Assembly: GCA_951799445.1 (NCBI GenBank)
Contig: OX637291.1
Location: 1,614,501 to 1,678,500, forward strand
Direction of reading: 5' to 3'
DNA: 64,000 bases
Source of the DNA: Pseudisothecium myosuroides
Taxonomy: Eukaryota; Streptophyta; Bryopsida; Hypnales; Lembophyllaceae
This document shows positions 22,960-32,481 of the stretch, one piece after another; positions within the stretch are counted from its first letter, which is position 1; each line of letters opens with the position of its first letter. Made by a program: the position numbers and the translations under genes. The notes under the pieces were generated by a model. The model made no database searches and was not told where the DNA came from. It saw only the letters and a program-made list of their open reading frames with translations.

Positions 22960-23850
22960 TTGATCCACAAGGAACAATGGACGGAAATTAGGATTAGATT
23001 AGAAGGAGAATTTAGGATTGAAATTGAAGATCAAATAACGGTTAAAAACCTAGAGTTAAATTAAGATTTTAATTAGGGAAGTTAAAATTCAAAAGTCGAA
23101 ATTTGGAGTTAACTTTGGGAAGTAAAAAGTAGAGTAGGAATAGAAGTCAAAAGTAGAATCCACTTAGGAAGTAGATAGTTGAGTTAGGAATAGAATTAAA
23201 ATTAGAAGTCAAAATCCTAGAGTTAAAAGTTGGAATTAAATTTAGGAGGGTAACATTAGAGTGAATCTAGGATTAAAACGATAGGATTAAATTGGGAAGT
23301 AGAAAGTCAAAAGCCTAAAGTCAAAAGCTAAGATTAAATTTAAAGGTTAAACTTTAGAGTCAATTGGGAAAGTAAAAAGTTAAAGTGAAAAGCTAAGAGT
23401 AGAAGTTAAAAGTTAAAAGTTAAAAGGTAGTGGTTAAATTTTAGAGTTAATTTAGGAGTAAAAACCTAGAGTTAAAAGTCAAACCATAGAGTTAAAATTC
23501 AAGGGTAAATTTTGGGATTAATTTTAGAAGTAAAAATTTAGAGTTAAAAGTCAAAAACCTAGAGTTATACGTAGAGGGTAAATTTAGAATAAAATAGGGA
23601 AGTGAAACCTTGAAGTTAAAGTCAAAACATAGAGTTAACTTTAGAAGGTAAATTTTAGAGTTAGTTTAGGAGTAAAAACTGGGAGTCAAAAGTCAAAACA
23701 AAGTCAAACGGTAGCATTAAATTTTGAAGTTAAATTCTCTAATTAGTTTGGGAAGTTAAAAACTCTAGAATACACGTAGGAGTTAAAAGTTAGAATAGGA
23801 GTTGAAACTTTAGGAATAGCTTTTAAAAGTAGAACTTCAAGGTGGAGTTT
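22960..23850 (+). repeat. Degenerate purine-rich minisatellite, unit about 72 bp
   Basis: A unit built of GGTAAATTTTAGAGTTAATT, TAGGAGTAAAAACC and TAGAGTTAAAAGTCAAAA recurs with starts near 23432, 23503, 23576 and 23646, that is spacings of 71, 73 and 70. More diverged copies extend both ways. The plus strand is strongly A+G rich throughout. It codes for nothing. Confidence 0.7.
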
Positions 23851-24133
23851 TAAAAATCCAAGATAGCCTCAGAGATTCATGGAAGGAACATAGGGGTTCC
23901 CCTTTTTACGTAGTTAGGGACATTAGAAATGACGCCAACTACCCAGTCTACCCTCGCATAGGATAGATAGTTAGAGAGTTAGAATTTTACCATTACCCCT
24001 GAGCATTGCAGTTACCTTGTGAGTTACTACATGCATTCTAATTATTCGCTGCCATCCACGACACTTAGGAAACGTTAGCAAAAAAGATCCATTGCTTGAA
24101 AGGCACAGTGGACCACACTCACATCACCCCTAT

Positions 24134-26492
24134 ATATTAAAAAATGTGGATAAAGGTATAGAACCTGGTCGGTGTTCGCTCTATTACCAAGGGTGGGTAA
24201 TCTAGCGCCCACAGCCTCCGAACCTTGATATCGTCCTTGGCTATTTCCACATACGGGATAAGTATGCAGCAAGCTTGTGCAGCGCTCCAAGTGTAAAACC
24301 AAGAGGCGTCGTTCCATTGTCTCAAAGGACTGTATTTTAGGTCATGCAGCATAACCGTTCTCATGGCCTCTGCGGTTTGATTCATAATGTAATCTTTGGT
24401 TTGGTCTGGGCTCCATATTGTTACGGTGGTGTCCCGTGTGATTGGTATTATTCTCACCACCCTTCTCTGACTGAAAGCTACGTTCGCCAGATAATATATG
24501 CTATGACGTCCGTGACCTTGCTGTGGATTCGGGATCTTGCGAACGTATAACGGAATTACCCTGCATCCCCACTCTATTGCCGAATTCGGAGTGCTGATGT
24601 CGAGGGCCTGAAAGAAGGCTTCTGGGATCGCTTGTGTGGTAACCTGTGTTGGCGAGTGGGTGTGGATGGGTGGCAGTTACTCCTAACGGTAACGCTTTCT
24701 TCTTCTTGCAAGTTCTGGCCTGCTACTAGACATAACTATCCACTTCCTCTCCTGAGGGAAGATCGCTCTTTGGACTGAAGGGGGCATCATCTGGTGATGT
24801 GTTGCCAGTTGATGGTGTGCCGTTAGAGGCCTGGCCATGGTATTGGCTTTCACATTCCGAGTAGTTTATCGAGTGGTACACCTGAAGATCTGGAAATCTT
24901 GCGGCGTCGTGATTAGGGCTCGGCAAACCTTGATCTGCAATGTGTCGCTCCTGAAGCGGGGTGATTGGTGTTGTTTCGAGGGAGTGGGTGTCGAGAAGAT
25001 CGTCCGTGGCTTCATCTCCCCATTTGTTGGTCTTCTATGCCTGCTGCACGATTGTTGCGTAAGATTTCGTTTTTGCTGTAGTCATCCCTTGCAGCTCTGT
25101 GGTAAGTGGAGGGAATTTTCCCGCAGACTCCAGTCCCAGTGTTGGCTCTTCTCGCTCCGCTGAATCCTGTTGCCCCTGTGGTTGTATTGCTCTGTTTATG
25201 AGTGAGTCAATCTCCATTGCCTCCTTCGTGATCGGGCTTTGTTTGCTGCTTGTTGAGGCGGTGGCCCCTTTTGGTACCCATTTCTGCCCTGCCTGCCCTA
25301 CTGGTGAAGGATGTGTCCTGTCGCCTCGTGTTGGACGGTCCGTCCTTCGTTGTATGTCCGGCTGCCCTTCGAGGTGTTTTTGATGTTGTGAGTGTGTGCT
25401 CTTTGAGCCTGTCAGCTCAGAGTATGGTCGAGGTCAAGCTTGCCCTGTGACGTCGTTGTTGTGGGGCCTTCTTGGGGCCTTTGGCAGCTCTTGTGCGCCT
25501 TCATTGGAATCTCCTGTTGCTTTCCGTTGCCCTGCCAAGGCCAGCCCCTTATTTTGATACTGCCACCCCTTTTTCAAATTCTTGGGCTTGTCACAATGTT
25601 TGGCAATATGGCCAAACTTTCTGCATCTTCGACACTGGTCCGGCAGGCCGCTAAAGAGAAGACCGTGTTCCGTGGTCTCCCCTGGCTTCTCTCCTGGTAT
25701 AACTATGGTTGTCGGAAGATCGTGTATACTTCCTCGTAGGATCTTGATGCGGTATCCTGCTGTCTTGGCGCGATACGATTCTAAGGTCTCCACCTTGATC
25801 ACTTTCCCTAGTTTGTCAGCCAGTATGGGAAGGCAAGTTTCGTTTTGGAAGTGTTTGCCGAGCCCTTGGATTTGCACCTATATGGGGTATCTGAGGGCAG
25901 CTGCCGTTTCCTCCTGCTCTGGTGAAAACAAAGGTGACCAACGTGCTAGTACCACCGCACTAGTTCCCATGTAATATTTTCCATCGAGTGCATGAATGCT
26001 GCCTGCTTCTGCTGTAAATGTGGCCTCGAAATAACCACTGCCTAAGAGGACAATGCTCTCTAGGGACAAGTATAGGGTTTCTCTAGCCCATGCGTTGAGA
26101 TCCCTAAAAGTTAGAGACCTGCCTACCACTTGCCCTATTATTGTAATGTTTCTTGCTGCATCTCGATGTGCCTGGATTATGCTTCTTTCTTCTTCAGTAA
26201 ATTCCACAATGAGGCACTCTACTTGACACGTTTGTCCGACATCTACCCCTGCGGTAACCTGTACCTGATGGGGTGGTGTTATGACTTGTTCGCTTTGTTG
26301 ACCTGCTCCTTCTCCAGACGGAAATCGAGGCGCGCTTGCTAGTGGTGTACTGTTGGTTGCGATATTCAGGTCCGGAAGTGGTCGCTGCTGTCCTGGACAG
26401 CGTGCGGTCTCGTCCTCGCCATTACGGTGGTCCCGTAGCACGTTCATTGGGCCTTCCCCACGCCCCGCCTCCTCCAACTGCGTACTCGCCAT
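24134..26492 (-). pseudogene. LINE 2 ORF1, N-terminal and middle part (DUF4283-like, CCHC)
   Basis: From the ATG at 26492, one frame runs to 24726 with in-frame stops at 25878 (TAG), 25434 (TGA), 25035 (TAG) and 24726 (TAG TAG). The N-terminal half ends in RYPI-stop-VQIQGLGKHF, where a Trp is expected in the DUF4283-type motif. The zinc knuckle CRRCRKFGHIAKHC (C-x2-C-x4-H-x4-C) lies near 25640-25600. A frameshift near 24680 moves into a frame that reads coherently to 24134 (ISTPNSAIEWGCRVIPLYVR and so on), a Trp-rich C-terminal region like that of LINE 1 ORF1. It is cut there by the insertion. Confidence 0.85.
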
Positions 26493-26678
26493 AAATGCTA
26501 CCTACCTTCTTGTCGCGGATAGAATCAGTCGGGACCTCTCCCTTACAAAAACAATGGTCAGAGTGAGCTAACTCGTGCTGAATCTTGCACTACAATGTGA
26601 CTAAAAATCCTAACCCTAATCCGCCGGCCGCCGCTCCGCTCTCGACTCTCATCGTGTCCTACCTCCAAGACTTGATTT
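26493..26678 (-). other. LINE 2 5' leader
   Basis: This is non-coding sequence between the target duplication (26679) and the ORF1 ATG at 26492. It is GC-rich near its start, with a TTAGGGTTAGGATTTTTAG stretch. The 5' end is fixed by the 16-bp duplication, so the copy is not 5'-truncated by any obvious criterion. Confidence 0.7.
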
Positions 26679-26694
26679 TGGCCAAGGGCAAGAA

Positions 26695-29600
26695 CCAATT
26701 ACACAAGTCATCAAGTTGTCAAACATCACCAACAATGTTCCCAAAATCATTGCCTCAGCAGGAAAAAGTAAAGTACAAACTGTCGAAGTCATTGAGTTGT
26801 CGAACAGCATTTTCTTCAACTCCAAAATCATTGAGTTGTTTGATGATACAAACTCCACTAATATCGTTGTTGTCGATGGTAAGATTATATTTTTACTGGT
26901 CCCATGTGCATATCCTTTAAATAAGTTTTAGCACGACTGTATAATATGTTGATTGCACATAAGTATGTTGGATGTCTAGTAATGCAAGTATAACTTGTAA
27001 ATGAATTTTAACCCCTAAAGAACTAGCATGCGTTGTTTGGCAGAACAGAAATTTTGGGCAGGTACGTGCGACTAGAGATTTCCATACATTGGGCTAAAAT
27101 TTTAATAGAAGGTGGGGACAAGGAATATCTTTCACATGCACTAAATTTCATGACATTTGGAAATAGGAGTCAAAAATTATGGCCTACTGTGTTATTTTTT
27201 TTCATAACTGGGCAGTTCGGGCAGATAAAAAAAAATCACTTTTTTTGAAAACAAAAATTTGAAATTGGTTTTCTAGAGTTATATATACATAAAAAGCTTT
27301 GAATCATTCTATTTCGACCAATGAGTCAAAAGTTATGAGGAGTTTTAGTTTGCGAGCAATTATGGATTCTCTATATTAAAATAAACTTAGAAGTCATTTA
27401 TTTCACTCAATTTTCAATATTTTTTGAAAAAAATAAAATCATAAGATGTAAATTGTTTATAACAACATTACAACCATTGGGATTGACATTTTTCAATTCC
27501 ATAATTAAATTCTTAACAATTTAGTATTTTGAATCATTCTCTACTACTTTCTACTTACTATTTTTTTCCTATATGTTGTACAATTCCAAATGACTTGAAA
27601 ATTTTCAAGCATGTAAAAAACTTGCTTAGAAAAAAGAATCCAAAGAAGCACCACCATTTTGGACATTTTTTCATAGAAAAGTGAGCTTGTAAAGTGCAGC
27701 TGCCCAGTTTTTCGCAGGGCCAAAAAAGGATTTTTATCAATTCAAACGCTAATATCTTGCAATCCACACGATGGAAATTTCTGAAACTTTTTCTACATCT
27801 TTTCAAACCAATGTACTATAAGATCCTATGTTTATATGTGTCAAAAAAAGTTTTTTTCAAAAATTTGGTACTTGTATTGAAAATGGCAGTTTTTGAGCGG
27901 TTTCATGGAAAAACATAGTCATGGAACTTTAGGGGTTAAGTATGATGATTGCATGCGTATATCATATGTCTTATACAAATTGCATGCATATACTCATTAT
28001 ATTGAATGTGATATGTGTAGTTAAAGGGCGGAAGTACCAAGATGCTTGGGCAACTCAATTTCCTTGGGCAAACAAAGTTTATGAAAATGGAGTGCGCATT
28101 CCATCATCTATATTAGAATCAAAAGGCGACCTCAAATTGTGCAGCTTACGAAAGATATGTTGATGAAACATATTGGTTGGAAAAGAGCTCTCAAAGTCAT
28201 GCCCAAAGAGGGAGTGATGGCAAAATGTCTCTACAGTGACAACAAGCATTACAAAAATGAGAAAATCTATGCTGCCATCAACCATGAGACTATACTGCAA
28301 CAACTCCAAAATTTAGGGTTTAATCTCTTGAGCAAAAAGCATGAGCAATTTTTTTTTGTATTCCATTTGTTGTGTTGTGGTAGACCTATAATGGATTATC
28401 TGTCTCACCATGAGTTTCTTGGTTTCTTAGGCATTGTAGTTCCCATGAAACATTGGTGCATAGGGTCAGCATGGTCTATGGCTGAGAGCATCCACTACAC
28501 TGTTTTAGAAGAGATTAGAGAATCTTTGCGAATTTGCCAATTTTTTAGTGTCACTTGTGATGAAATCACCATTGTAGACATTATCTCTTGGATTTCAATC
28601 CATGTGTATATGGTGAAAAATTATGTCCGATGTGCTATGCTATTGAAGTTCAAAAAGGTGGTTGGAGGAGGTTCATTGGACAACATCAGGAAAGTTATCA
28701 TTAACATCTTGACAAGTACGGGCAACTTTTCTAAGACAACTTTGTTGTCAAAGTTTGTGTGTTTTGGGGCTGATGGGGTGAATGTATTCCAAAAGTGTAG
28801 AAACGGTATCACAAAGCAATTGCACAACACTAATGCTCCTCACATGATAGGCATTCATTGTGTTGCTCATCATGCCAACTTGGTAATGAAGACACTTTCA
28901 ACCTTTACATTTATTAGTTGAATTGAAGATTTGTTGAAGGCCCTTTGTAGATACTTCAAATCTTCCTCGAAGAGACAATTGGAGCTCAAGACCTTGGCTG
29001 AGATTATGGAAACAAGGGATGCAAAGATAATCAAGCACATTGCAACACGGTGGTAAGTCTTCTAGATCCTTGTAAGAGGATTTTAGCATAATACCGCACC
29101 TTAATTGTGAAAATGGCATTGGATGCAAAGGCTAATGAACCTACAAAGAATTTGTATAATTCTTTGTGTGATTTGGAGTGCCTCCTTGAATTGGCCTCCA
29201 TTGTGCGACTCATGGAGGCTACCCAATGCCTTATGAAATTTGCCCAAGCTCGTGATGTGTACTTTAGAGATTTTGTTGTTGTGGTCTTAGCTTGTCAAGA
29301 AGAGACCCATGCTATGTACTTAAACCAAGACACCGGCCTCACCTCTAATGCTTTCTGTTTGTTTTGAGATTTTTGTGACCAAACCTCGGAGTCCATTAGG
29401 ATGAAGTGGGTCATTGATCTTAATCCAAGAGTGGAGCATTTGTATTTCGAGAGTTCATCACTGTCTTCTAATAATACAACATATAATTCCTCCGATCCAT
29501 CTATGGTACGAGCTCCAGTCACAAAGGAGTTGTTCAAGCGGATTGTATGTTTTGTGAAGAAGTCTATGAAGGGTATGTATTTTTTTAATTTTAATTTTTT

Positions 29601-30577
29601 CAATTCAGTGCAATTACTTCCCCCAATGTTGTTGGTTATTGTTGTCGCTTTGTGATTTGTTTAATAGGTCTTTGGGTGCTTTAACTTATTAGTGTTATTG
29701 CTTTATATTTTGTTTGCTAGGTCTCAGGCTTGTGAGATTTTTGAATTTATTTTGGTAGTTTGAAATATATGTTGATGGAGCTTGGTTAAGTTACGATTTT
29801 TCTTCTGATGTGTTTTTTGGTTTAGTTTTTTTTTGGATTAGGATTTTCTAGAGATGCTGTAATGTGAAAATTATGTATTTAAGGTTTGGTCTCAATTGCT
29901 TGGTCACTTTTGTGTAAGTACTTGTTTTTTATTAAGTAAAATATTAAATTGTTATATGTTGAATGTGATGTTGAAAGGTCTGGGTTTGAAGTGAAATTTT
30001 AATTTTGCCTCTATAGTACCTTGTCAATGCAGTACAAGAGCTATATGATGAGTTGGCAAAATAGTTTCCATCCGTTCATATTGTGGATGCATTGGGCATA
30101 GAATATCCGCAATATTGGTTGGTAGAATGGGTGGAAAAAAACTTTGAGGGTCATCTCAATGTCATCAAGGCAACTTATTGCCACCCAATGGTATATAAGA
30201 ACGCTAACAAAATTGAACATTGGGTGCCACCAATGGTGAATGCGGATGACTTGGATTCTCAAGCACTTTTTTTCAAGCGTGCTACGATGCACAATTCAAA
30301 AGAAGCTATGCAACCACTGTATATTGTGAACCCTCTCACTTGTTTGTGGCAAACTCTTGGTGCAAACTCAGTATTGAGGAATTCTTTTTTTTTGGAGTAT
30401 TTCAAGCTTTTTGATTTGACCAATGTCATGGTGGTGAGATCCATGGAGGATGAGCAAGTTTTTCCCGTGGTCAATTTTGGGAAGGGCAAAGTGAGAAACA
30501 AACTCTCAGAGCATTTAGATATGTGTATGAAGATGTTTGTTTCAAAGTTTTTTTACACTTCAAAGTTTTTCCTTTGA
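26695..30577 (+). pseudogene. hAT-like transposase gene (zinc-finger-862-like), intron-containing, broken
   Basis: Exon 1 (to 26878) reads VIELSNSIFFNSKIIELFDD and ends at a GTAAG donor. The intron (26879-28020) ends in TAG, and the phases match (VVVD-V-KGRKYQDAWATQFPWA). A frameshift near 28130 leads into the long frame 28139-28918: FSVTCDEITIVDIISWISIH, LSKFVCFGADGVNVFQ, HMIGIHCVAHHANL. These are the RNase-H-fold core features of hAT-like transposases. A TGA at 28919 and a frameshift near 29050 follow, then 29107-29571 up to a GTATGT donor. The last exon (about 30032-30577) has NPLTCLWQTLGANSVLRNSF and VRNKLSEHLDMCMKMF, the hAT C-terminal dimerisation region. The N-terminal zinc-finger Cys/His residues are missing. 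Confidence 0.8.
27012..27935. mobile_element. TTAA element P1, 924 bp, inside the hAT-gene intron
   Basis: The element has TTAA at 27008-27011 and 27936-27939, and ends CCCCTAAAG and CTTTAGGGG. Its left half matches the right half of the element at 49263-50198 in reverse orientation (for instance AATTTTGGGCAGGT, GACTAGAGATTTCCATA, ACTGGGCAGT). Same family, opposite orientation. There is no open frame with a transposase domain. It lies wholly within the intron 26879-28020. Confidence 0.8.
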
Positions 30578-32481
30578 GAAGAGTATCCTTCATTTAGTTG
30601 GTGCATAAGTGTGTGTTTTCTTTAGCATGCCTCTTTGTTTCCACGACCTTTTTTATAGTTTTGGACTACAAGGGCCAAAGAATATTTGAATATGACAACA
30701 ATAGTTGTTCTACTTTTATGTTTTGATTTGACTGATTGAATAAAATAAAAAAAACTCCATTGGATTTATTTTCATCACTTGAAATGTGTAGTGTTTTATC
30801 TTAGAATTTGTCTTCATATTGGCTCTTCTGTCATAAATTTCTTTAGCCATTTGATGAACTCAAAAAAATATGCATATGCATTGCCTTTTGTATGAATGGT
30901 TTTTTGAACACTAGCCCGAAATTAGAGGCATGCTTGTAGCCCATTGGCCTATTATATTTGGTGGAGCCTCTACTTAATTTCTTATAAAATTTAGTGTTTG
31001 CCTAAATGCTATTGGAATACTTCCAAAAAACGCCTCAAAATGCTCCAAAGTAAATGGGTAGAAAGCAATTGTTACTACATTCCACACAAGAAATTAGCCA
31101 TTTGACTAATTGTTCAATTCAAAAAAAAAATGATCTCAGCAAAGAGTCCATTCAGATTCATCACGTCCAATTTCTTCAGAATGTCTGGATATGAGGAAAC
31201 CAACAGTTCCAGCTCAAATCTCCCCATATTCACATCCTTCACGCCTCGCACAAGAGTACTGAACACTGCATTGAGGAACCCCGTCCCAAACGAACATCAC
31301 AGCTCTCGTAGACTCATACGATTCAATCTCGACCTGTCCCACGTCTACCTTAAATTCTGGGGACTGGCACAGATGAGCATTAATCACTTCTGATGACACC
31401 CACAGTTGCTGCTACATTATTAACTGTACCAAGGGCTTCTGTCATTATGAATTTCACCAAGGCTTAATTGTGGTCTGCAACAGACCCTCACTAATAATGC
31501 CTGAACATACAGGTCTACTCATAGGCACAACAATTGTAACAAGTTCACCATTTTCTGAGCGTTCAAACACAAATGTGAACGCAGACAATAAGAATCAGAA
31601 GTCCCACAGCAGCCAACACAATCCTGAAAGCAGGGACGACCTACATACACCATGGAACCCATGACAGCACATGCGCCAGGTAATACAGGTTTCAAATGCA
31701 AGGTTGAGCGAATTTAGAGGAGCAGGTACGAGAGGAAAGAGGGACACGTCAAGTGATAAGCATTGTCACTGAGATCTTATTCAAGTACTGAATCCAGGGG
31801 TGACAAAACATGAATAGAAACGAATGAGATAAGAATTAAAAATAAGAGATAACAGTACACTTAGTTTACCGGGGAAAAAAAGACGACTCTAAAAAATAAT
31901 AAACTGTCCACAATCAAAGAATCGGCAGTTGACAAGTTCAGAAGGTCCAAGAAACCTCGCACAGCGTTGACGTGCACAGAGCCTCTCTCTCACCCTCTGA
32001 ACTTCACCCACCAGAAGATAAATATAGCATAGCAGTTGAATGGATAGAAATCAATAAATGCCAATCGGGTACCCAAAGTCACCTCACCACAGGAGCTAGC
32101 TGTGTCACAGCCAATGCAAGGGTCAGTAGTGAGGCAGCCTGATACATCCAAGGGGCGCAGTCTACTGCCATAAAAGGGCAATCTTTGATTGCCTGGTGTC
32201 TCGGTGCCCATTGGGAAGAGAGAGATAGGGCAAGGTTTACCCAAATCTTACCACATCAGAACCACCCCCCTTTTATCTCACTAGAAATAAACCTTCCGAT
32301 ATCTGTCTACTCCCTAAGCAGTCCTTCCACCACACGCACCACCTGCTACTAGTTTCCAACTCCGCCTACTGCAAGTTGAACCACGAAGCCTCTCTTTTCC
32401 ATCTGCCCTTGCCGCTTTGTCCATAGAATAGTAATTCGGGTCCCTGGCACATCTCAAAGAAAGCTTATGACTAGAATAAAT
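30578..32481. other. Between hAT pseudogene and wall-protein gene; includes 3' flank of the latter
   Basis: From 30578 to about 31120 the DNA is AT-rich with no feature. From about 31120 to 32481 the composition is gene-like and probably includes the 3' untranslated region of the minus-strand gene ending at 32482. An AATAAA overlaps its stop codon and is unlikely to be the used signal. Small open frames at 31214-31399 and 31990-32244 (minus) have no recognisable domain. Confidence 0.35.

Larger units (their letters stand above)
19430..24130 (+). mobile_element. Non-coding 4.7-kb insertion inside LINE 2 ORF1, LTR-like, unclassified
   Basis: LINE 2 coding sequence stops near 24134 and resumes near 19430; the intervening DNA codes for no recognisable protein. 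The left edge near 19426 (TGTCACTTGGGACTCG) starts with TG as an LTR would, but I found no matching CA end or target duplication. Inside are a TATA box near 20700, tandem repeats (21126-21380, 21665-21800, 22960-23850) and a short exon-like segment at 22661-22723. A large solo LTR or a non-autonomous LTR element is possible; a captured promoter fragment is another option. Confidence 0.55.
13928..26678 (-). mobile_element. LINE 2: full-length L1-like retrotransposon, split by a 4.7-kb insertion
   Basis: The element is flanked by a 16-bp target duplication, TGGCCAAGGGCAAGAA, at 13912-13927 and 26679-26694. On the minus strand it has a 5' leader, ORF1 from 26492 and, beyond the insertion at about 24130-19430, the end of ORF1 (19118), ORF2 (19121-14289) and a 3' untranslated region. 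Net length is about 8 kb. No poly(A) tail is seen at the 3' end, which reads GGGTTTCTCTC straight into the duplication. The coding frames are long but carry many single-base stops. It inserted into an exon of the hAT-like gene. Confidence 0.93.

Noticed and set aside
19426..24130. Formal LTR pair for the 4.7-kb insertion
   Set aside because: Only one TG-type edge was seen; no direct repeat, CA end, primer site or 5-bp duplication could be matched by eye.
31990..32244. Possible extra Cys-containing exon (PCIGCDTASSCGE) downstream of the lectin gene
   Set aside because: The gene already ends in a clean stop at 32482, with no splice donor before it and no domain match; more likely 3' untranslated sequence.
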